This document shows positions 43,008-54,185 of a stretch of DNA of 64,000 nt, piece after piece. The position numbers and the translations under genes were made by a program. Source of the DNA: Prochlorococcus sp. AG-686-J21 (lineage in GTDB: Bacteria > Cyanobacteriota > Cyanobacteriia > PCC-6307 > Cyanobiaceae); the NCBI GenBank assembly GCA_003210285.1, contig QCVS01000007.1, positions 1 through 64,000 on the forward strand. The letters run 5' to 3'. The notes under the pieces were generated by a model, which searched no databases, was not told the DNA's origin, and saw only the letters and a program-made list of their open reading frames with translations. The first letter of the stretch is position 1, and each line of letters starts with the position of its first letter.

Positions 43008-44591
43008 ATGAATGGGCCTCTCCCTAATAAAAATTACTTAGGCAGATTGGCAATAGTTCTACATGCTCATCTCCCTTATGTTAGAAAAAATGAAAAAAAT
43101 TCCTTAGAAGAAGATTGGTTATTCCAAGCAATACTCGAATGTTATATTCCATTACTACAAGTAATGGAATCAAGTAAAAAACAAGATATTAGCAATACAA
43201 AATTAACCCTCAGTTTATCTCCAACCTTATTATCTTTACTTCAAAATAAACAAATTCAAAAGAAATACTCATCTTGGATTAAAACAAGAATAGAATTTTT
43301 GAGTGATTTACCTAAAAAAGAACAAGCTGCATCTGAATTTCTTCTGAGAAATATTAAAAATAATTATTTATATTGGGAAAAATATTCTGGAGATTTAATA
43401 AAAAGATTTGCAAATTTAAATTCGACTGGAAATTTAGATATTCTTACTTGTGCGGCAACACATGGATATTTGCCAATCCTTAGAGAAAACCCTGAAACAG
43501 TTTTAGGTCAAATAAATACTGCTATAAGAAGTCATGAAGTTATTTTTGGAACAAGACCCTTAGGTATTTGGTTGCCTGAGTGCGCATATTATGAAGATCT
43601 TGATGACGTATTAATTAACTGCGGAATTAGGTATGCAGTTTTAGATGGTCATGGGATTTTGAATGGATCACCAAGGCCAAGGTATGGTGTATATGCACCT
43701 ATTTGTTCAAAAAAAGGGGTGGCTTTTTTTGGGAGAGATAGTGAATCAACATTGCCAGTTTGGTCCTCAAGAGAAGGATACCCAGGGAATCCAGTTTATA
43801 GAGAATTTCATAAAGACCTAGGGTGGGAATTATCTTCCTCAGAACTACAAAAAAAAGGCATTCCGACAAGCAGGCCTTTAGGATTGAAATTTCATAGAAT
43901 TACGAATAATAAATGTTCATTAGGCAAAAAAGAATTTTATATAGAGGATGAGGCTATAAAAAAAGTTGAAGAACATGCTGAAAATTATCTTTTATCAAGA
44001 TCTAAACAATTAAAGAACCTTTCTTTATCAGGATCATTTGAACCTTTGCTAATTGCTCCATTTGATGCTGAATTATTTGGACATTGGTGGTATGAGGGAC
44101 CAAGATTTATTGAAAATATACTTAAAAAATCTACAAAATATTTCATTAAGCTTACAAATCTAAAGGAAATTCTCCTACAAAATCCTAACCTTCAAATTTG
44201 TGATCCTTCTCCTTCAAGTTGGGGGCAGGGGGGATTTCATAATTATTGGCTTAATGATAAAAATGCATGGATAGTTCCAGAAATCACAAAAGCAGGGGCT
44301 GTTTTTGTTGAATTATCTAAAAAAAAATTTAATGATGATTTTTCTATGAGATTATTAAAACAGGCTGCGAGAGAGTTACTTCTTTCTGAATCGTCTGATT
44401 GGAGTTTCATTTTAAAGGCGGGAACTACAACTGAACTGGCTAAAGAAAGGATTGATAGACATCTTTTTAGATTCTGGAAATTAATTAAGATGTTAGAAAA
44501 CAAATCTAATATTGATTATAAATTTCTCGAAAATATTGAAGAAGAAGATAAAATATTTCCTAATATAAAAATTAAAGATTGGCAATTGTAA
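43008..44591 (+). CDS. GH57-family 1,4-alpha-glucan branching enzyme-like (DUF1957) protein
   Basis: VLHAHLPYVR, GIWLPECAYYEDLDDVL, FDAELFGHWWYEGPRF, SSWGQGGFHNYW. Confidence 0.88.
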   Translation: MNGPLPNKNYLGRLAIVLHAHLPYVRKNEKNSLEEDWLFQAILECYIPLLQVMESSKKQDISNTKLTLSLSPTLLSLLQNKQIQKKYSSWIKTRIEFLSDLPKKEQAASEFLLRNIKNNYLYWEKYSGDLIKRFANLNSTGNLDILTCAATHGYLPILRENPETVLGQINTAIRSHEVIFGTRPLGIWLPECAYYEDLDDVLINCGIRYAVLDGHGILNGSPRPRYGVYAPICSKKGVAFFGRDSESTLPVWSSREGYPGNPVYREFHKDLGWELSSSELQKKGIPTSRPLGLKFHRITNNKCSLGKKEFYIEDEAIKKVEEHAENYLLSRSKQLKNLSLSGSFEPLLIAPFDAELFGHWWYEGPRFIENILKKSTKYFIKLTNLKEILLQNPNLQICDPSPSSWGQGGFHNYWLNDKNAWIVPEITKAGAVFVELSKKKFNDDFSMRLLKQAARELLLSESSDWSFILKAGTTTELAKERIDRHLFRFWKLIKMLENKSNIDYKFLENIEEEDKIFPNIKIKDWQL

Positions 44592-44596
44592 AAATC

Positions 44597-45808
44597 TTAT
44601 TTTATCTTTAGCATCCCAAGCTTAACTTTTAAAGGTGAATTTATAAACATTTTACTCATCACATAAACTAGTTTTGGTAATGGAAGTGTATTGGTTAGAA
44701 AACCAACCCATTCTTCTGTTGACAATTTGAAGAAATTAGAAAAGAAACTTCTTAATCTACTTTCATCAAAGCTCATTAATCTCCTGAGACCGTATTGATA
44801 AAGCTTATGTCTTTGAGTTAGTTCATATGGCCACAAGACTGACCATCCTTTGGTGGCTAACTCTAGTGAACTATAGTTTGGTTCTTTCAAAAAGATTGCT
44901 AATTTTTTAGCAAGAAGTGGAGCTCTTCTTAATAGAGATCCAATCATATATCCAGATGCGGGATGAACCATACTTGCGGCTCCTCCAAAACCAAGAACTG
45001 ATTGATTTTTACATGGTAGTGGTAAATTCATAGGGAATAAGCAATTCTCTTCATGAAATATTTCAACTACTTTTATACCCTTTTTATTTAGTCTACTAAA
45101 AAGTCTTTTTTTTAGATTTTCCTGCGAAAAAGCAGGGTAACTAGCTAGAGATGTCTCTTCAACAAAATAAGTTTCACTCCCTAAATCCATTGCATAAAGA
45201 AAAGATGGCGATTTCAACAACTCTTCATCATCTAAATGGTCAGAACGAAAATCCATTAAAACAAATTGATCTTTTTTTACAGGAGGAATAGAAAATTTAC
45301 CGACTATTCCATAAGCAGCTTGCTGGGCGACTTCTTTTGAAAATGGCCTTTGAATAAATTTACTATTGTGACCACTTGCATCAATTACTAATCTTGCCTT
45401 TAGTTTTAACCCTGATAAACAAATTACTTCAGAAATTTTGTTTTCTGATTTAATAATTTTTGCGGTTTCATTCAACCATTGAATACCTTTGCATGTTTTC
45501 AAAAGTTCATTTTGAAAAGCTTCTTGATTTATCAAACCATAATCATAACAATGTTTTGTGGGATTATTCCCTTTGTCCTTTATTCCATCTCCAAAATAGC
45601 TCACAGTTTTTGACCATCTATGAGACAACAAAGACGCTAAACCAAATTCCTCTAATTCAGAAGCCCAAATCCCATATGTGTTTCCCCATTTTTCATATGG
45701 AGATTTAGTTGATATTCCCTTGATATTAAGATTTTGTTTGGCTAATTCTGAAGCTAAACATAATGCTGCAGGTCCAGAACCTAATATTAAAATATCAAGA
45801 ATTTCCAT
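44597..45808 (-). CDS. crtL: Lycopene cyclase (CrtL family)
   Basis: ILILGSGPAALCLASELA, WGNTYGIWASELEEFGL, VIDASGHNSKF, LGFGGAASMVHPASGYMIG. Confidence 0.93.
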   Translation of the reverse strand: MEILDILILGSGPAALCLASELAKQNLNIKGISTKSPYEKWGNTYGIWASELEEFGLASLLSHRWSKTVSYFGDGIKDKGNNPTKHCYDYGLINQEAFQNELLKTCKGIQWLNETAKIIKSENKISEVICLSGLKLKARLVIDASGHNSKFIQRPFSKEVAQQAAYGIVGKFSIPPVKKDQFVLMDFRSDHLDDEELLKSPSFLYAMDLGSETYFVEETSLASYPAFSQENLKKRLFSRLNKKGIKVVEIFHEENCLFPMNLPLPCKNQSVLGFGGAASMVHPASGYMIGSLLRRAPLLAKKLAIFLKEPNYSSLELATKGWSVLWPYELTQRHKLYQYGLRRLMSFDESRLRSFFSNFFKLSTEEWVGFLTNTLPLPKLVYVMSKMFINSPLKVKLGMLKIK

Positions 45809-45832
45809 AAGAACTTTCTAATCTAAAGGTTG

Positions 45833-48433
45833 TTAAGTTTCTTTTTCATTGGAAATTGATTGATCTTCTTCATCAATTTGTTCATGAGGAACCAACACAA
45901 CCTCGGATAAATGATCTCCATCATCCAGTCGTTGTAATTTTACACCTGTGGCAGCTCTTGATTGTTGAGAAATTTTATCGGCATTAGTTCTTACAATTAC
46001 ACCTTTTTCGGTAACCAGAAGTAATTCTTCACCTTCTCCAAGAACTTTAAGGCCTACGAGTGAATCATCTTTGATTCTGAATTTTATTGCTCTTAATCCC
46101 ATACCCGCACGTTTTTGTAATCTAAATTTTGTAACGGGAACTCTTTTCCCAAGACCAAAAGAACTTGCTACTAGAACCCAAGGACCATTTGAAGACTTAC
46201 TTTCAAGATCTTCCTCATTCTCAATATCTTCCTCGTCAAGATTTGCCAATTGATCAACAAGATCACAACTTAAAACATCCATTGAAACAAGTTTATCTCC
46301 TTCTTTTAAGTTCATTGATTTAACACCTCTAGCAGTTCTTCCAAGAGGTCTTAATTCATTAATATCTAACCTAAAGTGAATAGTCATTCCTCTGCTTGAC
46401 CCAATCAAGACACTATCTCCTTCTGTTGATAATCTAACCCAAGTTAAAGCATCTCCCTCTTCTAGGTTAATTGCTATTAAACCATTTGAACGTACTTTTG
46501 AAAAAGCAGATAGTGGAGTCCTTTTTATAAATCCAGCTTTGGTAAGCATTAACAAATAACACTCATTATCGAAAGAATCTACTGAAACAAGAGAAGTAAT
46601 TTGTTCTTCTCTTGGTATTGGGAGTAGTTGTACAGAAGGAGTCCCTTTAGCTGTTCTACTACTCATGGGTACTCGATATGCTGGAAGAGCATAAGTTACT
46701 CCTCTATCACTGAAAAGTAGAAGCGTATCATGGTCATTGCAGCTTATGAATAATTTAACTTCATCATCTTGTTGATTCTTTGTTCCGGCTTTACCTCTGG
46801 ATCCCCTGCTTGTAGATTCGAATTCATTTACAGGCATTCTTTTTAAGTATCCTGCAGCCGTTAACAAAACAACGGATCTTTCATTGGCTATTAAGTCAAT
46901 ATCATCTAGTCCCCCGCCTAAATTGAGAATCTCTGTTTTTCTCGGAGATGAAAATCTTTCATCTATTTTACTAAGCTCTTCAAGAATAATTTCATTTATT
47001 CTCTCTTTATCATTCAATATATTTTTGTAATCTGTAATTTTTCTTGTAAGTTCATCATGTTCTGCTTTGATTTTATCTGCCTCTAAAGCTGTTAATCTTC
47101 TTAATTGCATTTGTAAAATTGCATCTGCTTGAATTACAGATAATTCATGATCATTTTGCAGTTGCTCTCTTGCTGAATTCGTATCTTTTGCAGATCTTAT
47201 TAAATTTATAATGTTATCCATAGCTTCAAGGGCTAAAAGAAGTCCTTTGATAATGTGATCTCTTTCCTCTGCTTTTTTTAATAAGAAACTTGTTCTTCTT
47301 TTGATTGTTTCAATTCTAAATTCTAGAAATACATCTAGCATTTTCCTCAGAGAAAGTGTTATTGGTTCTCCGTTAACAAGAGCTAAAATATTTGCACTAA
47401 AGTTATTTTGCAGAGGTGTTATTTTAAATAAATTATTTAGAACAACTTGAGGATAGGCATCTCTTTTAAGCTCAATTACAATTCTCATCCCATCTCTATC
47501 ACTTTCATCTCTAATATCAGATATTCCCTCTAATCTTTTCTCATTTACTAGATCTGCGATTCTTTCTATAAGAGCTGCTTTATTAGTTTGAAATGGAAGC
47601 TCAGTGATTATTACTGCATCTTTTTCTGCTCTTCCGGGAGATTTGATTTGTTCAATATCTGCAACCCCTCTCATAGTTATCGACCCTCTTCCAGATTTGA
47701 AGGTCTCTTTGATACCATCTCTTCCTAATATCTGGCCTCCAGTAGGAAAATCTGGTCCTTTAATTAATTCAAAAAGTTCTTTGTCTTCCGTTGAAGGGTT
47801 TCTGATTATAGCTTTAAGACCATCAATTATTTCTCCTAAATTATGCGGAGGTATATTAGTTGCCATTCCAACAGCAATACCTGATGATCCATTTAATAGA
47901 AGTTGAGGAATTCTAGCAGGTAAAACAGTTGGTTCTTGCTGTGAACCATCAAAATTATCAGAAAAATCTACAGTCTCAGATTCAATATCCTCGAGTAAAC
48001 TTTCATCTGTTAGGGATTGAAGACGTGATTCTGTATATCTCATGGCGGCAGGAGGATCATTATCTACCGACCCGAAGTTCCCATGTCCATCTATTAATGG
48101 CATTCTCATAGAAAAATCTTGTGCCATTCGTACTAATGCATCGTAAACAGCCGTATCACCATGAGGATGGTACTTTCCTAAAACCTCTCCGACAACCCTT
48201 GCACACTTTCTGTATGGCCTACCGCTCGTTAAACCAAGCTCATACATTGCGTATAGAATCCTTCTGTGAACTGGTTTTAATCCATCTCTTGCATCTGGAA
48301 GAGCACGTCCGACGATAACACTCATCGCATACTCTAGGTAAGAGCGTGACATCTCATTTCTTAAATCAGTCTGAATTATTCGATCGTTATTTTCACTCAA
48401 ACCAGAATTCTCAGAATTAACAATATCGGACAT
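45833..48433 (-). CDS. gyrA: DNA gyrase/topoisomerase IV subunit A
   Basis: [65 protein letters not shown]-terminal beta-pinwheel repeats. Confidence 0.95.
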   Translation of the reverse strand: MSDIVNSENSGLSENNDRIIQTDLRNEMSRSYLEYAMSVIVGRALPDARDGLKPVHRRILYAMYELGLTSGRPYRKCARVVGEVLGKYHPHGDTAVYDALVRMAQDFSMRMPLIDGHGNFGSVDNDPPAAMRYTESRLQSLTDESLLEDIESETVDFSDNFDGSQQEPTVLPARIPQLLLNGSSGIAVGMATNIPPHNLGEIIDGLKAIIRNPSTEDKELFELIKGPDFPTGGQILGRDGIKETFKSGRGSITMRGVADIEQIKSPGRAEKDAVIITELPFQTNKAALIERIADLVNEKRLEGISDIRDESDRDGMRIVIELKRDAYPQVVLNNLFKITPLQNNFSANILALVNGEPITLSLRKMLDVFLEFRIETIKRRTSFLLKKAEERDHIIKGLLLALEAMDNIINLIRSAKDTNSAREQLQNDHELSVIQADAILQMQLRRLTALEADKIKAEHDELTRKITDYKNILNDKERINEIILEELSKIDERFSSPRKTEILNLGGGLDDIDLIANERSVVLLTAAGYLKRMPVNEFESTSRGSRGKAGTKNQQDDEVKLFISCNDHDTLLLFSDRGVTYALPAYRVPMSSRTAKGTPSVQLLPIPREEQITSLVSVDSFDNECYLLMLTKAGFIKRTPLSAFSKVRSNGLIAINLEEGDALTWVRLSTEGDSVLIGSSRGMTIHFRLDINELRPLGRTARGVKSMNLKEGDKLVSMDVLSCDLVDQLANLDEEDIENEEDLESKSSNGPWVLVASSFGLGKRVPVTKFRLQKRAGMGLRAIKFRIKDDSLVGLKVLGEGEELLLVTEKGVIVRTNADKISQQSRAATGVKLQRLDDGDHLSEVVLVPHEQIDEEDQSISNEKET

Positions 48434-48612
48434 ATAAAAACCCTTTACTTAATAATAATCCCTGATTGTCAGAATGAATAAAAAAAAGCTATTAATTAAT
48501 TATCAAATACGCACATTTATATTCAAATAATAAAAAAACTCTTTTGTTTTTCAATAATTATTGGCTTATTACACCTTTAGTTGTTAATTTAATCAGAATA
48601 AATAAATTAATT

Positions 48613-49776
48613 GTGAATATTGAAATTGGTTTAAACAAAAAAGTTAGAAGAGCTTATGGTATTGATGAAATAGCATTAGTTCCTGGAACTCGTACTCTTG
48701 ATTATGATTTAACTAACCCTTCTTGGTCAATTGGAAATATTAAAAGAGAAATTCCAATAATTGCAAGTGCAATGGATAGTGTTGTTGATGTAAATACAGC
48801 TGTAGAGCTCTCTAAATTAGGAGCTCTTGGTGTTCTTAATATGGAGGGTATTCAGACCAGATATGAAAATCCAAAAGAAATATTGACCCAAATCTCATCT
48901 GTTGGAAAAGGAGAATTTGTGCCCTTAATGCAAAAAATATACAGTGAACCTATAAAGGAAGATCTAATAATTCAAAGGATTAACGATATTATAGAAAAAG
49001 GTGGGATAGCCGCTTTAAGCGGAACACCACAAGCGGCTATTAAATTTAAAGAAATACTAGTTAAATCAAAAATAGATTTATTTTTTCTGCAAGGAACAGT
49101 AGTTTCTACCGAGCATTTAGGTATGGATGGAAAGGAGACCTTAAATATTAAAAGTCTCTGTCAATCTTTAAAAGTTCCAGTTATTGCTGGAAATTGCGTG
49201 ACTTATGAAGTTGCAGATCTTCTTATGAAAGCAGGTGTAGCAGGTCTTATGGTAGGGATTGGTCCAGGTGCTGCTTGTACTTCAAGAGGTGTTTTAGGTA
49301 TTGGCATACCTCAGGCAACAGCAATATCTGACTGCAGTTCAGCAAGAGATAATTATTTTGAAGAAACTGGTCGATATGTTCCAGTAATTGCTGATGGGGG
49401 AATTATTACTGGTGGAGATATTTGTAAATGTCTTGCTTGTGGTGCTGATGCAGTAATGATCGGGTCTCCAATAGCTAAATCATCAAGTGCCCCAGGTAAT
49501 GGTTTTCACTGGGGGATGGCAACACCTAGTTCAATTTTACCCAGGGGTACAAGAATTGAAGTCGGTTCTACAGGTTCTTTAGAAAGAATCTTGAAAGGAC
49601 CTGCATTACTTGATGACGGGACACATAATTTACTTGGAGCTATTAGAACATCAATGAGTACTCTTGGAGCCAAAAATATTAAAGAAATGCAAAATGTAGA
49701 GATTGTAATTGCACCCTCTCTCTTAACAGAGGGTAAAGTGTATCAAAAAGCTCAACAACTTGGAATGGGAAAATAA
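48613..49776 (+). CDS. guaB3: GuaB3-type IMP dehydrogenase-family protein lacking CBS domains
   Basis: IIASAMDSVVDVNTAVELSKLGALGVLN, MVGIGPGAACTSRGVLGIGIPQATAI, IADGGIITGGDICKCLACGADAVMIGSP. Listed start at 48544 is likely too long; GTG at 48613 gives MNIEIGLNKKVRRAYGIDEI. Confidence 0.88.
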   Translation: MNIEIGLNKKVRRAYGIDEIALVPGTRTLDYDLTNPSWSIGNIKREIPIIASAMDSVVDVNTAVELSKLGALGVLNMEGIQTRYENPKEILTQISSVGKGEFVPLMQKIYSEPIKEDLIIQRINDIIEKGGIAALSGTPQAAIKFKEILVKSKIDLFFLQGTVVSTEHLGMDGKETLNIKSLCQSLKVPVIAGNCVTYEVADLLMKAGVAGLMVGIGPGAACTSRGVLGIGIPQATAISDCSSARDNYFEETGRYVPVIADGGIITGGDICKCLACGADAVMIGSPIAKSSSAPGNGFHWGMATPSSILPRGTRIEVGSTGSLERILKGPALLDDGTHNLLGAIRTSMSTLGAKNIKEMQNVEIVIAPSLLTEGKVYQKAQQLGMGK

Positions 49777-49836
49777 CATAAAAATTTATCGCTTTAAATG
49801 TTAAAAATTTCTCTTAAAGAGCTATCATTAGTTTAT

Positions 49837-49891
49837 GGGGGAAACCCCATACTCCTCACACACCAAATCGCCCGATTTATCGGGCTTTTTT
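49837..49891 (+). ncRNA. yfr1: Yfr1 small regulatory RNA
   Basis: GGGG-GAAA-CCCC hairpin, unpaired ACTCCTCACACACC signature, terminator stem GCCCGA-TTTA-TCGGGC-T6; located between guaB and trxA as known for marine picocyanobacteria. Confidence 0.93.
49870..49891 (+). terminator. Rho-independent terminator (3' end of Yfr1)
   Basis: GCCCGA TTTA TCGGGC followed by TTTTTT. Confidence 0.92.
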
Positions 49892-49983
49892 AAGTCGTTT
49901 TGTTACTTATATGTTTTTATCTGTAATGAAATCATCACTTAAAACAATAGCTTGCTAAATTTTCTAAAAGGAATATCTAAATT

Positions 49984-50307
49984 ATGTCATCAGCCCCCGC
50001 CGTAACTGATTCTTCATTTGACAAAGAAGTTTTGCAAAGTGACCTGCCAGTCTTAGTAGATTTTTGGGCTCCTTGGTGTGGACCTTGCAGGATGGTCGCC
50101 CCAGTTGTAGAGGAGATTTCTAAAGACTTTGAAGGGAAAATTAAAGTATTTAAATTAAATACAGATGAGAATCCAAATGTTGCAAGTCAATATGGAATCA
50201 GAAGTATCCCAACCTTAATGATCTTCAAAGGTGGTCAAAAAGTTGACACTGTTGTTGGAGCAGTACCAAAAGCGACTCTTTCAAGTACCTTATCAAAACA
50301 CTTATAA
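49984..50307 (+). CDS. trxA: Thioredoxin
   Basis: [21 protein letters not shown]. Confidence 0.97.
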   Translation: MSSAPAVTDSSFDKEVLQSDLPVLVDFWAPWCGPCRMVAPVVEEISKDFEGKIKVFKLNTDENPNVASQYGIRSIPTLMIFKGGQKVDTVVGAVPKATLSSTLSKHL

Positions 50308-50316
50308 AATAAGGTA

Positions 50317-50934
50317 TTGGCAAAAATAGGATTAATAGATTATGGGATGGGTAATATTCATTCCGTAACAAAAGCCTTAGAAACCCTTGGTGAAGAAATA
50401 ATTTTAATTAAAAATAATCATCAAATAAAAGACTGTAAAGCATTAATACTTCCAGGAGTTGGTTCATTTGATCCTGCAATTAATAATCTCAATAAAACAG
50501 AGTTAATAATTGATATTAAAAATTGGATTAAAAGCGGTAAATCATTTTTAGGTATTTGTCTTGGATTGCAATTACTTTTTGAATCAAGCGATGAAGGTAC
50601 ATCTAATGGACTTGGAATAGTAAAGGGCCAAATAAGAAAAATTCCTCAATTGTCTGATCAAAGAATCCCTCATGTTGGTTGGTGTGAACTTCTTCCTACA
50701 AGAAAAAATAGCTTATTAAAAGAGGATGAATTAAATAATTGGGTATATTTTGTTCATTCCTATCATGCAGTGCCCTTAAAGACTAATTTAATAACTGCAA
50801 ATGTTAGTTATAGTTCTGAGAAATTAACAGCAATGATAGAACAAGATAATTTACTAGCTTGCCAGTTTCATCCTGAAAAATCAGGTAAAACAGGAGAAAA
50901 ACTTTTACGTAGATGGGTTAAAAGTATTCAATAA
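50317..50934 (+). CDS. hisH: Imidazole glycerol phosphate synthase glutamine amidotransferase subunit (TTG start)
   Basis: IGLIDYGMGNIHSV, LGICLGLQLLFE, QFHPEKSG. Confidence 0.95.
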   Translation: MAKIGLIDYGMGNIHSVTKALETLGEEIILIKNNHQIKDCKALILPGVGSFDPAINNLNKTELIIDIKNWIKSGKSFLGICLGLQLLFESSDEGTSNGLGIVKGQIRKIPQLSDQRIPHVGWCELLPTRKNSLLKEDELNNWVYFVHSYHAVPLKTNLITANVSYSSEKLTAMIEQDNLLACQFHPEKSGKTGEKLLRRWVKSIQ

Positions 50935-50949
50935 TTTTATTTGTGATAC

Positions 50950-51537
50950 ATGAAAACAAATTTGAGGTTAATTGGGGGACGAAGGCTTGAGAGCCCGAAT
51001 AATATTGATACTAGGCCAACAACCTTAATGGTTAGAGAAGCAATTTTTAATATTTTGAAAAATACGGTAGAAAATTCTAATTGGTTAGATTTGTTTAGTG
51101 GAACAGGTGCTGTTTCCTGTGAAGCATATAATCATGGAGCAAAAAAAATAGTTGCAATTGAAAAAAATAAAAACAATTCAAAAATATGTTTAAAAAATCT
51201 ATACTCATTGCATAATATAGATAATAGAAAAAATGATATTGAAGTTATTTGTAAAGATGTATTAATTTGGACAAAGCCTGATAATGATAGGAATATCTGT
51301 TCTATAAATGATTTTAATAAAATAAAATTTGACTTTATCTATTTAGATCCCCCATATAGAGTTAATTACCATGAGTTAGTTTTAAATCAAATATTTAATT
51401 GTAATTTTATAAAGAAAGGTACTATTGTTATTTGCGAACATTCATTAGATTTGAATATTAAGACGAACATTCTGTGGGAAATTTATGATGTTAGAACTTA
51501 TGGTCAATCAAAATTGTCTTTTTTAATCCATATCTAA
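50950..51537 (+). CDS. rsmD: 16S rRNA (guanine966-N2)-methyltransferase RsmD-like
   Basis: [47 protein letters not shown]. Confidence 0.92.
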   Translation: MKTNLRLIGGRRLESPNNIDTRPTTLMVREAIFNILKNTVENSNWLDLFSGTGAVSCEAYNHGAKKIVAIEKNKNNSKICLKNLYSLHNIDNRKNDIEVICKDVLIWTKPDNDRNICSINDFNKIKFDFIYLDPPYRVNYHELVLNQIFNCNFIKKGTIVICEHSLDLNIKTNILWEIYDVRTYGQSKLSFLIHI

Positions 51538-51642
51538 CATTCCTGATCCTCTCCTATATTGATTCCACGCGCTAACAAATAATCCTAGAAGGGTTATGGG
51601 AACTAATCCTAAAACAATCCCACATAAAAGAGGTTCAATCAT
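51523..51642 (-). CDS. petG: Cytochrome b6-f complex subunit 5 (PetG)
   Basis: Reverse-strand translation [39 protein letters not shown] (39 aa); absent from the ORF track because it is below the size cutoff. Confidence 0.95.
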   Translation of the reverse strand: MIEPLLCGIVLGLVPITLLGLFVSAWNQYRRGSGMLDMD

Positions 51643-51739
51643 TTTCTGGCATTTTTTTCATTTCTCATTCACAATTGTTACACGTAGACATTTTTTTGTG
51701 ACAATATCTTCATCATCTGCAGCAGAAAAAACTTTGAAA

Positions 51740-52081
51740 ATGAAAATCTGGAAAAGGTTTTTTATTTTTTTTGTGATTTTCTTAATTAGTTGCTTTTTAT
51801 TTTATTTTAATTATGAAGAAAATAATACATATATTCTTAAAACTCTTGAACTCAAAGGTTCTGTTAAAGAAGGAGATACTCTCTTTAAAATGAATTGTGT
51901 TGGATGTCATGGTATTACTGCAAGAGGATTAGTTGGACCAGATTTACATTCAATAACTCGGCGTTTAAATGATACAGAAATTATAAAACAAGTTATTGAG
52001 GGAGTTACCCCTCCTATGCCAAGTTTTGAAATTGATCCTCAAAACATGTCAAATTTATTAACGTATTTACATAGCTTGTAA
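51740..52081 (+). CDS. cytM: Cytochrome cM-like c-type cytochrome with N-terminal membrane anchor
   Basis: Heme motif CVGCH, MPSF axial Met region, TM segment. The listed start at 51596 runs antisense to petG; ATG at 51740 is preferred. Confidence 0.88.
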   Translation: MKIWKRFFIFFVIFLISCFLFYFNYEENNTYILKTLELKGSVKEGDTLFKMNCVGCHGITARGLVGPDLHSITRRLNDTEIIKQVIEGVTPPMPSFEIDPQNMSNLLTYLHSL

Positions 52082-52086
52082 TAAAT

Positions 52087-52830
52087 TTGAAGAATAAAAG
52101 TCTTAACTTGAATATTGTATTGGTCGAACCAAATGGGCCTATGAATGTTGGCAGTATCGCAAGATTATGTTCTAATTTTGATATTAATGAATTAAGGATT
52201 GTTTCCCCAAAATGTGATATTTTTTCCTTAGAAGCAAAAAAAATGGCTCTAAAAGGCCAAAGATATATTGATAATTGTAAGATTTTTAATAGTATTGAGC
52301 AAGCAATTTTTGATTTTGATTTAGTCCTGGCTACGTGTGGAAGGATTGATTTAAGTAATGATATTGAATGTCAATCTCCTGAGGACATATCTAAATGGAT
52401 TTCATCTTTTTTAGAGATTAATAATATAGGGATTTTATTTGGAAGAGAGGATAGAGGTTTAAGTAATAATGAATTACTTTATGCTCATAAGATTCTTAAT
52501 ATTGAAACTTCTCAAAATTATACTTCTTTAAACCTATCTCATGCAGTTTCAATTGTTTTGTATGAACTAACTAAATCTTCAACAAATAATTTAGAGAAAG
52601 ATTTACAATTATTTGACCTCGCATCATCAAAACAAATTTATGAATCTTTTAATGAAATAGAGGAAATGCTTATTAAAACTGGATATCTTTTGGAACATAC
52701 TGCTAATTCAAAAATCAGTAAGTTTAAAAAATTTATATTAAAAGCTAAGACATCAAGTTATGAGATAAATGTCTTGAGAGGAATCGTTCATCAAATTAAC
52801 TGGTTTTTGACTAACTCAAAAGGTAGGTAA
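52087..52830 (+). CDS. trmJ: SpoU/TrmH-family RNA methyltransferase, TrmJ-like (TTG start)
   Basis: VLVEPNGPMNVGSIARLCSNF, ILFGREDRGLSNNEL, LNLSHAVSIVLYEL. Confidence 0.88.
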   Translation: MKNKSLNLNIVLVEPNGPMNVGSIARLCSNFDINELRIVSPKCDIFSLEAKKMALKGQRYIDNCKIFNSIEQAIFDFDLVLATCGRIDLSNDIECQSPEDISKWISSFLEINNIGILFGREDRGLSNNELLYAHKILNIETSQNYTSLNLSHAVSIVLYELTKSSTNNLEKDLQLFDLASSKQIYESFNEIEEMLIKTGYLLEHTANSKISKFKKFILKAKTSSYEINVLRGIVHQINWFLTNSKGR

Positions 52831-53092
52831 AATTGATGAATCTCAAAAAATTCGAAGCAAAAGATTGACTCTAAATTAAACATTTTATAGATATAGATTT
52901 GAATATACTCTCTACCTTGCGTTTTTACTGGAATAAAATTCCAATATTTTAAAAAACTTGGAATGAGAAATTATTTCAAATATAAATAATCTCAAATATA
53001 CTCATAATGTTCAATTTGATTTGGATATTTACTAATAACATTTTCTGAAGTATCATCTATTGATCATTCGAAAATAAAGTAAAACTAAAGTT

Positions 53093-54181
53093 GTGAATAC
53101 TACAAAGAAAAGAAGAGTTTTTCCTTTTACGGCTGTAATTGGTCAAGAAGAAATGAAATTAGCTCTTTTGTTAAATGTTATAGATCCAAGAATTGGAGGT
53201 GTAATGATTATGGGTGATAGAGGAACTGGTAAATCTACTACTATAAGAGCTCTTGCGGACTTATTACCAGCAATAGATGTAGTTAAAGATGATCCTTATA
53301 ATAGTTCTCTTATAGATCCTGATTTACAAAGTAAAGAAGTTTTAGAGAAAATTGTAGAAGGAGAAAGTTTAGAGAAAGATAAAAAACAAGTGCCAATGGT
53401 TGATTTACCCTTAGGGGCAACAGAAGATAGACTGTGCGGAACTATTGATATTGAAAAGGCTTTAAGCGAAGGTATTAAAGCTTTTGAACCAGGCTTATTA
53501 GCAAAAGCTAATAGAGGGTTGTTATACGTAGACGAGGTCAATCTTCTTGATGATCATTTGGTTGATGTTCTTTTAGATTCTGCAGCTTCTGGATGGAATA
53601 CAGTTGAGAGAGAGGGAGTCTCAGTTAGGCATCCTGCAAGATTTGTTTTGATTGGCTCTGGAAATCCAGAAGAAGGAGAACTTAGACCTCAGTTATTAGA
53701 TAGATTTGGAATGAGCGTTGAGGTTAAGACAGTAAGAGATGCAGAATTAAGGGTTCAAGTTGTTGATCAGCGAACTTCATTTGATGATAACCCTGATGAA
53801 TTTTCAATAAGTGTTGAAAAACAGCAAGATGACCTTCAGCAAAAAGTTATTAAAGCTCAAGAGTTACTAAATTCAGTTGAGATGGATGATGATCTTAGAC
53901 TTAATATATCTGCCATATGTGGTGAACTTGATGTTGATGGATTAAGGGGAGATATTGTAACTAATCGATCTGCAAGGGCAATAGCTGCATTTGAGGGAAG
54001 AACCGAAGTACAAGAAGAAGATATAGCTAGAGTAATTACGTGTTCTTTAAGACATCGATTAAGAAAAGATCCTTTAGAACAAGTTGATTCAGGAGAAAGA
54101 GTCATTCAAGCATTCTGTAAAGTCTTTGATTTAAATGAAAAAGATGACCTTTCCAAATTTCAATTATCATCACAAGAATAA
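53093..54181 (+). CDS. chlI: Magnesium chelatase ATPase subunit I (GTG start)
   Basis: [74 protein letters not shown]. Confidence 0.96.
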   Translation: MNTTKKRRVFPFTAVIGQEEMKLALLLNVIDPRIGGVMIMGDRGTGKSTTIRALADLLPAIDVVKDDPYNSSLIDPDLQSKEVLEKIVEGESLEKDKKQVPMVDLPLGATEDRLCGTIDIEKALSEGIKAFEPGLLAKANRGLLYVDEVNLLDDHLVDVLLDSAASGWNTVEREGVSVRHPARFVLIGSGNPEEGELRPQLLDRFGMSVEVKTVRDAELRVQVVDQRTSFDDNPDEFSISVEKQQDDLQQKVIKAQELLNSVEMDDDLRLNISAICGELDVDGLRGDIVTNRSARAIAAFEGRTEVQEEDIARVITCSLRHRLRKDPLEQVDSGERVIQAFCKVFDLNEKDDLSKFQLSSQE

Positions 54182-54185
54182 TAAA

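Noticed and set aside
48544-48612. N-terminal extension of the IMPDH-family ORF
   Set aside because: Low-complexity hydrophobic residues before the conserved start; GTG at 48613 is more plausible.
51596-51739. N-terminal extension of the cytochrome ORF
   Set aside because: It runs antisense to petG and lacks cytochrome-like sequence; ATG at 51740 fits a membrane-anchored CytM.
54135-54185. RuvC start at 54135
   Set aside because: Would overlap chlI by 47 nt and adds non-conserved residues; GTG at 54186 gives the expected [16 protein letters not shown].
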